A stretch of DNA of 64,000 nt. Origin: JABDIP01 sp965250245. Its GTDB lineage: Bacteria > Pseudomonadota > Alphaproteobacteria > DSM-16000 > Inquilinaceae. The notes beneath the pieces are model-generated. The model saw only the letters and a list, made by a program, of their open reading frames with translations. It was not told where the DNA came from and did no database searches. The position numbers and the translations under genes were made by a program. The stretch lies in the NCBI GenBank assembly GCA_965250245.1, contig OZ252296.1, forward strand, positions 3,472,001 to 3,536,000. Reading direction: 5' to 3'. Position 1 is the first letter of the stretch. Every line of letters starts with the position of its first letter. This document shows, piece by piece, positions 10,601 through 18,002 of this stretch.

Positions 10601-10685
10601 ACTGGCTCGTCTGCGCCAGAAGACGAGAAAGGAACTGGAGGCGTTACTTGAAACCGCCAGGGTGATGCTCCAGAAACGCCCGTGA
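4653..10685 (+). CDS. Giant SF1 helicase-nuclease (TGL-like, DUF4011, helicase, Vsr-like REase, DUF3320)
   Basis: A 2010-residue COG1112-type protein. In order: a transglutaminase-like region with ATCLDTALLFAAALEQAG (Cys about 251) and KGHALCGVW (His about 277); DUF4011 from about 409 (WKRRLLDLTKRNRLLNL, later LLLVPVKLERRS); the SF1 helicase with Walker A GPPGTGKSQT (about 722), Walker B VVFDEASQ (about 1359), LTGHYRSRHESL, TVQGDQRDVILLS and RRLNVAITRA (about 1596); an MTES_1575/Vsr-like nuclease with FRIDLGIV and GIECDGATYH (about 1707); DUF3320 at about 1844-1994. The ATG at 4653 is chosen; an in-frame TTG at 4635 is possible. Base composition is AT-richer than both flanks and the gene stands alone inside the pse cluster, suggesting transfer. 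Related helicases occur in antiphage defence, for example Mokosh. Defence is an inference; DNA repair is the alternative. Confidence 0.85.
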   Translation: MGRWSKALHSNGGVKPITIPDRASTVVPTPCLTNDMLEIAASIADRITFATHQNDIAAIADLTIHNYGEESIEDLELVLNCQPPLIATKSWRIDRISSNGEVRISDRNVPLAGAMLSELAERVSADIRLTLEKDGNVLSELNHRLTGLARNEWGGAGHMPELLAAFIMPNDPAVGRMLKDAGEVLRRAGEQPAIDGYQSRSRTRVWQIASAIWTAVSSRRLVYAEPPASFEREGQKVRTPSEVLEVGLATCLDTALLFAAALEQAGLNSIIALTKGHALCGVWLQPQQLPALTADDCTDLRKHVALKELALFETTMVVREPPFVFSKAVEEGSRRISESAESEFVYAMDLKRARSQQITPLGSTVETSPTGEPDEQNGPTLGFEAAPALPGFDLGLDDDPPPDTPETRLDHWKRRLLDLTKRNRLLNLKPSKTAIRLLCTHPATLEDKLAAGNKITVIPMVKLSGQAGERDGGLFQNRTGDEFEKRYAEEALDRDEVVSDQTKSDLDAGLVQLYRKARTDLQEGGANTLYLALGILKWKQSEHEERTYRAPLLLVPVKLERRSAASKVKIIHHEDEPVFNMTLLELLRQDFELRIPALEADLPKDQSGVDVPLIWEFVRKAVRDVPGFEVVEDVVLSTFSFAKYLMWKDLADRTTALKESPFVRHLIDHPRDPYEHSSEFMLPDQIDEKVEPAELFMPLPADSSQIVAIHASSQGGDFVLEGPPGTGKSQTIANIIAHNLALGRRVLFVSEKMAALEVVFRRLREKGLGDFCLELHSNKANKREVLDQLGHSWRNRSDRSHAEWQAEAERLKQLRDDLNGLVKALHRPGASGVSPRAAIARTVRWKEIHRLRLDWTGGLEADHARDKEGLEKLTQIARNLGLCFAQLDEDDASTFADVRQADWSYAWQNLFVECSSRLVQAIDRLLAASAAFSAQAGLSEPERTLARIGGLGKIASCVGSAATHNFDFALGPDGSAAVERYETALAALRDYVSQKSKLTCRYPDDRIPDTPIDVWQSQWARACSSWWPMGVFRRRAVVQRMRKSFGLPTRPDPRLDLPILNELQAVRKRMDSAASSLPADAPWQALETDPDTAEHCLQSANMLREGTARLAGEVRELPEIRAAVRRFCVDGRELLLPGMPAAEAANGLMGALKAFEEASGEYLREAQAAADLADDLVALRGRAQGTIDLQQRINAWCRWQAARRDAEASGLEVLARALETGAVEAGEAESQFKTAYCIWLADRLIDDRDELRTFSAVGHDEKIRAFREVDQNVADLSVDYIRAKLSSGIPSPDDLQRPAGYGVLSRELQKRMRHKPVRQLVSEMGPALTALTPCLLMSPLSVSQFLSADSQLFDVVVFDEASQITVWDAIGAMARGRDVIVVGDPKQMPPTSFFDRSASADGIAGEEDGEMEEDLESILDEALAASIKLHRLTGHYRSRHESLIAFSNHRYYAGDLVTYPSAETRTTAVSFVKVDGVYQRGRGRTNPDEAKAIVQDVVRRLNDPVEKQRSIGIVTLNSEQQRLIDDLLDQERRNDPMLEQFFSDDIEEPVFIKNLETVQGDQRDVILLSIGYGPDTPGAKTMSMNFGPLNRKGGERRLNVAITRAASEVCVFASFEPSMIDLTRTSALAVRDLKHYLEFAQRGPAALGEAVLQVGGVDQYDSDFEEAVADGLRHRNWVVHTQIGVSKFRIDLGIVHPDEPGKYLAGIECDGATYHSSPSARDRDRIRHAILENLSWKLIRIWSTDYFLDPGRILDQVHERLSQMLEMDREEKVKLEAEAEQLKSAPDIDVQDETIASFGEHNSSRTEPHRDQPKKKETEPTTVFFAGSNNPETEFFEALTSTVTAQSRERLSADRFYEPGYLNVLRSCGSELIDTHGPITFQHLSEKLARAHGFQRTGSQIKKQVWAAVSKARRSTRTPKGETVFWPDGAQPSLAVPFRGLTVADEERSWHDVPYPEKLGLAFASLDSGRNPDEAAAMAAKIGLARLRQKTRKELEALLETARVMLQKRP

Positions 10686-10774
10686 TGGATTGATCATCGC
10701 TGCTTGGCAGGCATAGCAAGGCCTGACCGAGGTTCGTTAGCGAAGGAACCAAAGGCTATTGATATTGGTTGAAA

Positions 10775-11836
10775 TCAGCAGCGCGGCTCCTGCAGCAAAT
10801 CGGTCAGGCTCGCCTCGTCCAGCCAGGTTTCGTTGTTGTCGCTGGAGTAGCGGAAGCCTTCGCTGACCGGTCGGCCGCCGTGGTCGGCGGCCTGGTCGCG
10901 GTCGCGCCAGTAGTCGAATTGCGGCTGGATGACGTAGCGGTCGTCCAGTTCCATGGTGGAGCGGGCGTCGTCCTCGGTGATCATCACCTCGTGCAGCTTC
11001 TCGCCGGGGCGGATGCCGACGATGTCGTGCGGCAGGTCCGGCGCCATGGAGCGGGCCAGGTCGACGATGCGCATGCTGGGCAGCTTGGGCACGAAGATCT
11101 CGCCGCCGCGCATCATCTTCAGCGACGACAGCACGAACTCCGCACCCTGGCGCAGGGTGATCCAGAAGCGGGTCATGCGCGCATCTGTGATCGGCAGGCG
11201 CTCCTCGCCGCCGGCGATCAGCCGCTCGAACAGCGGGATCACGCTGCCGCGCGAGCCGACCACGTTGCCGTAGCGCACCACGCTCAGCTTCGGCCCGGTC
11301 TCGCCGGCCAGATTGTTGGCGGCGACGAAGATCTTGTCCGAGGCCAGCTTCGACGCGCCGTAGAGGTTGATCGGGCTGGCCGCCTTGTCGGTGGACAGCG
11401 CGATGACCCGCGCCACGTCGTTGCGGATGGCGGCCCGCACCACGTTCTCCGCCCCCAGCACGTTGGTGCGGATGCATTCGAACGGGTTGTACTCCGCCGC
11501 CGGGATCTGCTTGATCGCCGCGGCGTGGACCACCACGTCGACGTCGCGCATCGCCATCTCCAGCCGGTCGGTGTCGCGCACATCGCCGATGAAGTAGCGC
11601 AGGCAGCCATGCTCGCGGGTGGAGAGCGTCTGCTGCATGTCGAACTGCTTGAGCTCGTCGCGGGAGAACACGATCAGCCGGCGCGGCCGGTAGCGTTCCA
11701 GCACCAGCCGGCAGAACATCTGGCCGAACGATCCGGTGGCGCCGGTGACCAGCACCGACTTGCCATCCAGATTGAAGCAGGAGGCGGGCCGGTGTTCGGT
11801 CTCGTCGACCGGCGCGAAAGAGGGGAGACTGTTCAT
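10775..11836 (-). CDS. pseB: UDP-N-acetylglucosamine 4,6-dehydratase, inverting (PseB)
   Basis: A 353-residue extended short-chain dehydrogenase carrying out the first pseudaminic acid step, dehydration and C5 inversion of UDP-GlcNAc. The NADP-binding motif TGATGSFGQ is near the N-terminus, and STDKAASPINLYGASK supplies D150, K151 and Y159, with the spacing of the catalytic D-K-Y set in Campylobacter PseB. IRPGEKLHE near the C-terminus is also typical. The ATG at 11836 gives the family length; the open frame continues 43 codons upstream without homology. It is transcribed away from the TPR gene at 12066 and towards the helicase gene, on the opposite strand from the other pse genes. Confidence 0.93.
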   Translation of the reverse strand: MNSLPSFAPVDETEHRPASCFNLDGKSVLVTGATGSFGQMFCRLVLERYRPRRLIVFSRDELKQFDMQQTLSTREHGCLRYFIGDVRDTDRLEMAMRDVDVVVHAAAIKQIPAAEYNPFECIRTNVLGAENVVRAAIRNDVARVIALSTDKAASPINLYGASKLASDKIFVAANNLAGETGPKLSVVRYGNVVGSRGSVIPLFERLIAGGEERLPITDARMTRFWITLRQGAEFVLSSLKMMRGGEIFVPKLPSMRIVDLARSMAPDLPHDIVGIRPGEKLHEVMITEDDARSTMELDDRYVIQPQFDYWRDRDQAADHGGRPVSEGFRYSSDNNETWLDEASLTDLLQEPRC

Positions 11837-12065
11837 TCCAGGGGCTTGTCCCGACGCAGTGCCGTGAGTCCAGGCCGCACCACTGAACGCCAGTTTGGTT
11901 AACAAAAACAAAATTCGGTTGTGGCGCCGACCAGTTTTGCGCGTATGCCCGGCAACCGGGCGCAACCGTGCAATCGGCGGCCGGCAACGGTTAACCGGCC
12001 GTCAATCCTTCCCGGGTTGAATGGAGGCTTATGGTTAACGCCCGCCGCGAAAGGCCGGATGCACC

Positions 12066-13703
12066 GTGACGACCGCCCCCCGTTCCAAGGACACCCCCGA
12101 CAACGCCCTGGTGCCCCTGCTGGACCAGGCCCGCCAACTGATCGAGCGCAAGCAGTTCGAGCGCGCCCTCGACCGCTTCCGGGAAGCGGCCCAGATCGCC
12201 CCGGACGACCCGGAGATCGCCTGCTGCATCGGCGACATGCTGACCTCCCTGCGCCGCTTCGATGAGGCGGTCGCTGCGTTCGGCGCGGTGCTGGAGGCCG
12301 ACCCGACGATGTTGCGGGCGCAGGCCGGGCTGGCCCAGATCGCCAAACAGCAGGGCGCCATCGCCGATGCCGTCGCGCTGTATCAGGACGTCCTGGCCAA
12401 GGAGCCGGACAATCTGGCGGCGACCGTCGGCCTGGCCGACCTGTTCGGCCGTGCCGGCGAGATCGAGGCGGCGATGACGCTGTTCCAGCGTGCCCTGAAG
12501 TCGCGGCCCCGGCATATGGAGCTGTGGTGGGCCTATGGCGACTTGCAGGTCTCGCTGGGCCGCTGCGCCGACGCCATCGAGAGCTTCAAGCGCGCGGAGC
12601 GGATCGATCCGACCGCGCCGGAGACCCACGCCCGCATCGCCGTCGCCCATAAGGGGCTCGGCGACCTGGACCAGGCCATCACCTATTTCGACCGGGCGCT
12701 GGAATTGTGGCCGGCGAACTGGCGCATCCATCTCGGACGGGCGACGATCGATCTGGCCAAGGGCGACCTGGCGGAGGGCTGGCGGCGGCTGGAATGGCGC
12801 CACAAGGCGGAGCCGGCACGGGCCCATCTGCAGCCGCAATGGAACGGCCAGGACCTGGACGGCCAGACCGCCTTCCTGTGCGGCGAGGCGACCATCGCCG
12901 ACGAGGTCATGTTCGCGTCCTGCCTGAGCGAATTCGCCCAGGGCTGTGCTCGGTGCATCGTTGAATGCCAGGCACCACTGGCGAAGCTCTTCGCCCGATC
13001 GTTTCCCGATGTGGACATTCACGCCGAACCTCCGGCCGGGGACCAGACGGCACCCGCCGCCCGGTATGGCTGGCTGAAGGATCAGGGGCCGATCCAGGTC
13101 TACAGCGCCCTGGGCAGCATTCCGCGCTTCCTGAGGGGTTCCATCGAGTCCTTCCCGGAGGGTGGAGCCTATCTCACGCCGGACCCGGAGATGCTGGCGC
13201 TGTGGCGGGAGCGGCTGTCCGGCCTGGCCGGCAAGACCACGATCGGATTGTGGTGGAACGGCTTCGCGCCGGTGGCGGAAGGGCAGGCCCTGGCGCTGCG
13301 CGACCTGCTCAACGCGCTGGACCGGGACGACATAGAATTCGTCCTGCTGGCCGGCGATGTGGCCCGGCACTTCCCGCAGGGCGTCGAAGGCCCCTGGATG
13401 GACCGCATCAACGTGGTCGAGGGGGTTGATCCGGCGATCGACTCGGATGAGGCGGCGGCGCTGATCGCCAATCTGGACATGATGGTGGTCCAGCCGGGCC
13501 TTGTGGCCAATCTGGCCGGCGGGCTGGGCGTGCCGGTCCTCGTGCCCGGGCCGGCGGATGACTGGACCCATCTGGGCACGGGGCGGATGCCCTGGTTCGA
13601 CTCCATGCGCCTGTTCAACCGGGCCGGCGAGGAGCCCTGGACCGGCGTGCTGGCATCGCTCGTCGCAGCCGTCCACGAAGCGGCCGACGCAAAGACCGCC
13701 TAG
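12066..13703 (+). CDS. TPR protein with degenerate glycosyltransferase-like C-terminus
   Basis: A 545-residue protein starting at GTG 12066. Residues 15-240 are about six tetratricopeptide repeats (for example ALYQDVLAKEPDNLAATVGLA), and residues 260-530 resemble the GT-B-like C-terminus of the paralogue at 20307-22520. It lies 20 bases before pseG. Caulobacter FlmG, a TPR plus glycosyltransferase protein, moves pseudaminic acid to flagellin, so this is a candidate flagellin glycosylation protein. The glycine-rich EQGVGDEI of the paralogue is here EATIADEV, and an invariant-looking WRSSLGG segment is WWNGFAP, so catalysis may be lost or altered. It could act as an adaptor that binds flagellin through the TPRs. 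Confidence 0.7.
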   Translation: MTTAPRSKDTPDNALVPLLDQARQLIERKQFERALDRFREAAQIAPDDPEIACCIGDMLTSLRRFDEAVAAFGAVLEADPTMLRAQAGLAQIAKQQGAIADAVALYQDVLAKEPDNLAATVGLADLFGRAGEIEAAMTLFQRALKSRPRHMELWWAYGDLQVSLGRCADAIESFKRAERIDPTAPETHARIAVAHKGLGDLDQAITYFDRALELWPANWRIHLGRATIDLAKGDLAEGWRRLEWRHKAEPARAHLQPQWNGQDLDGQTAFLCGEATIADEVMFASCLSEFAQGCARCIVECQAPLAKLFARSFPDVDIHAEPPAGDQTAPAARYGWLKDQGPIQVYSALGSIPRFLRGSIESFPEGGAYLTPDPEMLALWRERLSGLAGKTTIGLWWNGFAPVAEGQALALRDLLNALDRDDIEFVLLAGDVARHFPQGVEGPWMDRINVVEGVDPAIDSDEAAALIANLDMMVVQPGLVANLAGGLGVPVLVPGPADDWTHLGTGRMPWFDSMRLFNRAGEEPWTGVLASLVAAVHEAADAKTA

Positions 13704-13723
13704 TTCATCCGAGGGGACCCTCC

Positions 13724-14776
13724 ATGGCCGGTTCGATCCTGATCCGTGTCGACAGCAGCCCGGCGATCGGTGCCGGCCACGTGGCGCGCTGCCGCTCGCT
13801 GGCCCAGGGCTTCGCGGATCGCGGCGGCAAGGTGACCTTCGTGATGTCGGAGTCGCTGCCGGGCACCGCCGAACTGCTCGCCGAAGACGGCTTTCGGCTC
13901 GACACGGTCTCGGTCGATCCGGGCAGCCGGGAGGACGTGACCGAAACCGCCGGCATGGCCAGGCGGCACAATGCCGGGCTGATCGTGCTGGACGGCCCGG
14001 GCTTTGCCGGCCCCTATCAGGACGGGCTGGCGCGGGCCGGATTCCCGCTGGTGATGCTGGACGACAATGGCGATCTCGGCCCCTACCGCGCGGCGGCGAT
14101 CGTCAATCAGAACATCCATGCGGCCAAGACGCTCTATCCCCGCCATGTGGACGCCCTGTGCGGACCGCGCTTCGTCATGCTGCGGCGGGAGTTCCGCGCC
14201 CGCGTCCAGTCCAATGCCCCGGTGCGCGAGACCGCAGAGCGCGTGCTGGTCACCCTGGGCGGCACCGATCCGAAAGGCGTGACACCGCATGTGATCAATG
14301 CCTTCAAGACGCTCCCCGCCGGCAAGTTCCAGCTCGGCGTGATCGTCGGCAGCGGCAACCCGCATCTCGAGGCCATCCAGAAGGCGGCGGAGGCCTCGCC
14401 GCATCGGGTGGCGGTGCGGCAATCGGTGGCCGACATGTCCGCGGCCATGGCCTCGGCCGACATCGCGGTCAGCGCCGCCGGCTCGACCCTGTGGGAGCTG
14501 GCCTATATGGGCGTGCCGACCATCGCCCTCATCGTCGCCGACAACCAGCGGCCGGCGGCCCAGGTCTACGGCGCGCAGGGCTGCGGCGTGGTGCTGGACC
14601 TGGCGGCCAATGCCGGCAAGATCCCGCTGGGCGACGAGATCGCCAAGCTGATGGCCGATGCCGGGCAGCGCCAGAGCTTCGCGGCGCGCAGCAGGCAGCT
14701 GATCGACGGCATGGGCGTGGTGCGGGTCTGCCAGAAGATCGAGGCGCTGCTGTTCCAGGCCCGGGCGCGGACATGA
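13724..14776 (+). CDS. pseG: UDP-2,4-diacetamido-2,4,6-trideoxy-beta-L-altropyranose hydrolase (PseG)
   Basis: A 350-residue GT-B-fold hydrolase that removes UDP from the diacetylated altrose sugar before PseI acts. The N-terminus has RVDSSPAIGAGHVARC, with H19 at the place of the catalytic histidine in Campylobacter PseG. LVTLGGTDPKG near residue 180 and VSAAGSTLWELAYMGVPT near residue 250 are the nucleotide-sugar binding regions of the family. The ribosome binding site is GAGGGGA just before the ATG. Its stop overlaps the pseH start (ATGA). Confidence 0.92.
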   Translation: MAGSILIRVDSSPAIGAGHVARCRSLAQGFADRGGKVTFVMSESLPGTAELLAEDGFRLDTVSVDPGSREDVTETAGMARRHNAGLIVLDGPGFAGPYQDGLARAGFPLVMLDDNGDLGPYRAAAIVNQNIHAAKTLYPRHVDALCGPRFVMLRREFRARVQSNAPVRETAERVLVTLGGTDPKGVTPHVINAFKTLPAGKFQLGVIVGSGNPHLEAIQKAAEASPHRVAVRQSVADMSAAMASADIAVSAAGSTLWELAYMGVPTIALIVADNQRPAAQVYGAQGCGVVLDLAANAGKIPLGDEIAKLMADAGQRQSFAARSRQLIDGMGVVRVCQKIEALLFQARART

Positions 14777-15351
14777 TCGCGCTGCGCGTCATGCGGCCGG
14801 AGGACCGGGACCGGGTGCGCCAATGGCGCAACCTGCCGGCGGTCGCCCGGTTCATGTACACCGACACCGAGATCGGGGAAGCGGAGCATGCGGCGTGGTT
14901 CGCGCGGGTGCTCGACGACCCCACCTGCACCTACTGGATCATCACCTGCGACGGGGCCGATGTCGGCCTCGCCTGCATCACCGGCATCGACCGCGCCCAT
15001 TCCCGCTGCTCCTGGGCCTTCTACATCGCCAGCTCGGATCTGCGCGGCCGCGGCGTCGGCAGCGTGGTGGAGCACAGCGTGCTGTCCCACGTCTTCGACA
15101 CGCTGGGCCTGGACAAGCTGTGCTGCGAGGTCCTGGACCTGAACGGGCCGGTGATCGAGATGCACAAGCGCTTCGGCTTCCGCGAGGAAGGCCGCCAGCG
15201 CCGCCACATCCGCAAGGGTAAGAGCTGGCACGACGTGATCATGCTGGCCATGCTGCGCGACGAATGGCTGGCCGCGAAGCCGGGCATCGAGGCGCGGCTG
15301 GCGGCCAAGGGTCTGCTGCCCGGAGTGGAGCCGAAGACGGCAGCCGTCTAG
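14773..15351 (+). CDS. pseH: UDP-4-amino-4,6-dideoxy-N-acetyl-beta-L-altrosamine N-acetyltransferase (PseH)
   Basis: A 192-residue GNAT-family acetyltransferase that acetylates the 4-amino group made by PseC, using acetyl-CoA. The start overlaps the pseG stop (ATGA at 14773), so a shared transcript is nearly certain. MRPEDRDRVRQWRN at the start, WAFYIASSDLRGRGVGSVVE as the acetyl-CoA loop and EMHKRFGFREEGRQRRH near the end fit PseH. Its stop and that of the convergent acetyltransferase at 15348 share the palindrome TCTAGA. Confidence 0.9.
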   Translation: MIALRVMRPEDRDRVRQWRNLPAVARFMYTDTEIGEAEHAAWFARVLDDPTCTYWIITCDGADVGLACITGIDRAHSRCSWAFYIASSDLRGRGVGSVVEHSVLSHVFDTLGLDKLCCEVLDLNGPVIEMHKRFGFREEGRQRRHIRKGKSWHDVIMLAMLRDEWLAAKPGIEARLAAKGLLPGVEPKTAAV

Positions 15352-15944
15352 ACGGCTCGGCGGCCTCCGGCCGGGCGGATGCGATAGAGCACATGCCGGC
15401 ATAGCGGGTGGTCCACCGGCAGCGTCGGGTGATCGAAATCCCCGGCCGGATCACGGGTCATACCCAGCCGCTGCATGACCGCCTGGGACCGCTCGTTGAT
15501 GACGGCCGTGAAGGACACGATTTCGTCGAGGCCGGCCCGGTCGAAGCCGAATTCGATGGCCGCACGCGCCGCTTCCGTAGCGTAGCCCCGGCCCCAATGC
15601 GCATGGGCGAGGCGCCAGCCGACCTCGACGCAGGGCATGAAATGCGCCTCGAAGCGCGGCACCGAGATGCCGACGAAGCCGACGAAGTCACCGTCCTGCG
15701 CCGTCTCGACCGCCCACCAGCCATAGCCGTGCCGGGCGAAGTGGTCGCGGATGCGGCCGATGATCGCTTCACATTCCGCGCGCTCCAGGCAGCGCGGCAT
15801 GAATTCCATCACCCGCGGGTCGGCATTCAGCGCGGCGAACGGGTCCAGATCGTCGTCCCGCCAGCCGCGCATCAACAGACGCCCGGTGCGGATTTCCGGG
15901 GTTGCCGAAGGGTCTGGGAGATCGCGGCGCATGGCCACTGTCAT
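15348..15944 (-). CDS. GNAT N-acetyltransferase, RimJ/RimL type
   Basis: A protein of about 198 residues with the RimJ/RimL pattern: IRTGRLLMRGWRDDDLDPF at the start, GWRLAHAHWGRGYATEAARA as the acetyl-CoA loop, and ERSQAVMQRLGM near the end. The substrate is unknown. The ATG at 15944 gives the usual family N-terminus; an in-frame ATG at 16010 would add 22 residues. It is the last gene of the minus-strand operon from 19726, so a role in glycan acetylation is possible but unproven. It overlaps the pseH stop by four bases, tail to tail. Confidence 0.8.
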   Translation of the reverse strand: MTVAMRRDLPDPSATPEIRTGRLLMRGWRDDDLDPFAALNADPRVMEFMPRCLERAECEAIIGRIRDHFARHGYGWWAVETAQDGDFVGFVGISVPRFEAHFMPCVEVGWRLAHAHWGRGYATEAARAAIEFGFDRAGLDEIVSFTAVINERSQAVMQRLGMTRDPAGDFDHPTLPVDHPLCRHVLYRIRPAGGRRAV

Positions 15945-16040
15945 AGCGGGGAGCCGGACGTCCGGCCAGCACAACCGTCCTTCGAGATTCGACCGCACGG
16001 CGGCACCCATGACGGGGCGCTGCCGCCGGGGGGGGCCGGC

Positions 16041-16337
16041 CTAGTCCAGAGGATCGTCCTGGCCGCCGAAACCGGAGCCGATGCCCATCTGCTGCTCTCT
16101 CATCGCACGGCGCAGGGCCTGCGCCGACACGAACAGCCCGGCGATGATGAACACGCCAGCGATCGCCATGAAGATCAGGGACAGGTTCTGGGTGAATTGC
16201 TCTGCAACCGCATTGGTCGTCACTTCGGCCTGGCTCAGCCGGAAGGTATAGGCGCCGATCAGCAGCACGATCCCGAACACGGCCATGAGGCCGCCGGCCA
16301 GGATCCGGCCCGTCGTGTGGTAGGTCTTGAGCCCCAT
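16041..16337 (-). CDS. Small protein with two membrane helices, unknown function
   Basis: Ninety-eight residues with two predicted membrane segments, roughly residues 12-32 (ILAGGLMAVFGIVLLIGAYT) and 53-73 (LSLIFMAIAGVFIIAGLFVS), and a polar Gly/Asp-rich tail. I do not recognise a family. It begins four bases after the stop of the methyltransferase at 16341, so it belongs to the same operon and may act with those enzymes at the inner membrane. Confidence 0.7.
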   Translation of the reverse strand: MGLKTYHTTGRILAGGLMAVFGIVLLIGAYTFRLSQAEVTTNAVAEQFTQNLSLIFMAIAGVFIIAGLFVSAQALRRAMREQQMGIGSGFGGQDDPLD

Positions 16338-16340
16338 CGT

Positions 16341-17093
16341 CTAGCTCTTGACGAACCAGCCGCCCGGCGCGGTCAGCCAGCCGAACTTGCGGATTTCCGG
16401 CGGATTGCCCTCGAAATACTCGTCCAGCGCCTGGGACTCGCCGGGCCATTCACGCATGCCGTATTCGTCCAGCAACACGATGCCGCCGGTCACCACCCGC
16501 GGGTAGAAGGCCTGCAGCGCCGCCAGGGTCGGCTCGTAGAGGTCGCAATCCAGATGTAGCAGGCTGATGCGCAGGCCCGGATTGTCGTCGACGAAGCGCG
16601 CCGCGGTCTCGCGAATGTCGCCGTCGACGATCTGGATGCGCGGCTTCTGCGGCACGAAGCTGTCCTGGTGGAACAGATCGATCAGCTCCATCAGCGTGTT
16701 GGCGAAGCCGTCCGGGTTCCAGCCGCCTTCGGCATTGCCGACATGCGCCGCGGCGCCGTCCCGCTCGGTGGTGTCCTGCAGGCCCTTGAAATGGTCGAAG
16801 CCGATGACCGCCTTGCTGCGGTCGCCGGGGTTCAGCATCTCCATGAAGCGGGCGAAATTGAGCAGCGACTCGCCCTTGTAGACGCCGCACTCGACCACGT
16901 CGCCGGGCAGGTGGGCGACCTGCTTGTAGACCTCGAAATGACCCAGCGTCTTGGACATGTACATGCGCCGGGCGAAGACGCCGAGCTGGTGGATGATGTC
17001 CGGGTCGCCCGCATGGCGCCTCAGCAGCGCGGCATAGCGGTCGTCGATGCCGGCCGCCACGGGCGGCGACGGCTTGCGCGCCGGAACGCCCAT
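16341..17093 (-). CDS. TylF/MycF-type SAM-dependent O-methyltransferase
   Basis: A 250-residue methyltransferase of the TylF/MycF (macrocin O-methyltransferase) family, which methylates sugar hydroxyls and needs a divalent metal. GDVVECGVYKGESLLNFARF is motif I, AVIGFDHFKGLQDT follows, and LLHLDCDLYEPTLAALQAFY plus GGIVLLDEYG give the metal-binding aspartates. It begins five bases after the dioxygenase stop at 17098. The family and the context suggest methylation of a nucleotide sugar or glycan, perhaps one derived from pseudaminic acid. The substrate cannot be read from sequence. Confidence 0.82.
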   Translation of the reverse strand: MGVPARKPSPPVAAGIDDRYAALLRRHAGDPDIIHQLGVFARRMYMSKTLGHFEVYKQVAHLPGDVVECGVYKGESLLNFARFMEMLNPGDRSKAVIGFDHFKGLQDTTERDGAAAHVGNAEGGWNPDGFANTLMELIDLFHQDSFVPQKPRIQIVDGDIRETAARFVDDNPGLRISLLHLDCDLYEPTLAALQAFYPRVVTGGIVLLDEYGMREWPGESQALDEYFEGNPPEIRKFGWLTAPGGWFVKS

Positions 17094-17097
17094 GCCC

Positions 17098-18000
17098 CTA
17101 CTCCTCCGCTACGACGGAGCGCGGATGGCGCTCCTTCAGCACCGCGAAGTCGGACGAGCGCTCGATGGTCCAGCCGCGCGCCACCATGTCGGCGTCCAGC
17201 ATCTGGCCGTAGCGCGGCACCATGCTCCACCGGGACCGGTTGGACTGGTTGCGGCCACTGCGATGCAGCAGCAGCTGGTGGAAGAACAGCACGTCGCCTG
17301 GCTCCAGGCAGACCGTGACCGCCTTTGCGTCCAGCTCGGCGGTGTCGGCGTCGGCCAGGATCGCCGATTTGGTCGCCTTGGGCCGGCCGTGATCGTCGCG
17401 CTTGGGCTCCAGGCGCACCGGCCGCAGCCGGCCGTGGCTGCGCGGAATGATGTGCAACGGGCCCATGTCCTCGGTCACCGGGGTCAGCGGCGTCCAGACG
17501 GTGACCGTCGGATCGGACATCTGGTTGTAGGTGTAGTCCTGATGCCAGTGGAATTCGAACCAGGGCTCGTTCGGCCGGTCGATGCGGAACATCGCCTTGT
17601 CGTAGGGGATGTGAAGCGCGTCGGTCTCCAGCAGCGTCTTGACCACGTCCTGCACCCAGGGGTGCAGCAGCAGGGCGTAGAAGGCCGGGACCTCGCGCGC
17701 GCCCTCATAGACCAGCGCGCCGAGCCGGCGGTCGATGGCGCACAGCGCGTTGAACAGCGTGTCCAGATCGGCGTCCGGGTCCGGGTCGTGGCCGGTGGCG
17801 TGCCGGTACTGGGCGGTGATGATGCCGAGCAGCGCCTGGCGCAACTCGCCGACCCGGGCGTCGCCGAGCAGGCCGCGCACGATCACCGCGCCCTCGGTCT
17901 TGAACACGGTCTTCAGGCGCTCCGCCGTCATCTCCTCGACGGGCATCTCCAGGCCGGCCAATTCGGCCGGCGCCTCGGTCTTGGTCGCGAGTGTCTGCAT
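17098..18000 (-). CDS. Phytanoyl-CoA dioxygenase (PhyH) family protein 1
   Basis: A 300-residue Fe(II)/2-oxoglutarate-dependent dioxygenase. The iron ligands appear as HxD in FEFHWHQDYTYNQ and a distal His in LFFHQLLLHRSGRNQSNRSR, with the following Arg as the 2-oxoglutarate contact. The ATG at 18000 sits two bases after the upstream methyltransferase stop, so the genes are co-transcribed. PhyH-family enzymes hydroxylate many small molecules and sugars. Between two methyltransferases in a flagellin-glycosylation locus, it is a candidate sugar hydroxylase. Confidence 0.83.
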   Translation of the reverse strand: MQTLATKTEAPAELAGLEMPVEEMTAERLKTVFKTEGAVIVRGLLGDARVGELRQALLGIITAQYRHATGHDPDPDADLDTLFNALCAIDRRLGALVYEGAREVPAFYALLLHPWVQDVVKTLLETDALHIPYDKAMFRIDRPNEPWFEFHWHQDYTYNQMSDPTVTVWTPLTPVTEDMGPLHIIPRSHGRLRPVRLEPKRDDHGRPKATKSAILADADTAELDAKAVTVCLEPGDVLFFHQLLLHRSGRNQSNRSRWSMVPRYGQMLDADMVARGWTIERSSDFAVLKERHPRSVVAEE

Positions 18001-18002
18001 GA

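Noticed and set aside
4485..10774. Prophage or integrative element carrying the helicase gene
   Set aside because: No integrase, attachment repeat, tRNA or phage gene was found at either edge; only the single gene looks foreign.
11987..12005. CtrA box upstream of the TPR gene at 12066
   Set aside because: The palindrome CGGTTAACCG is there, but the next TTAA-like half is eight bases away rather than seven, so it does not fit the consensus.
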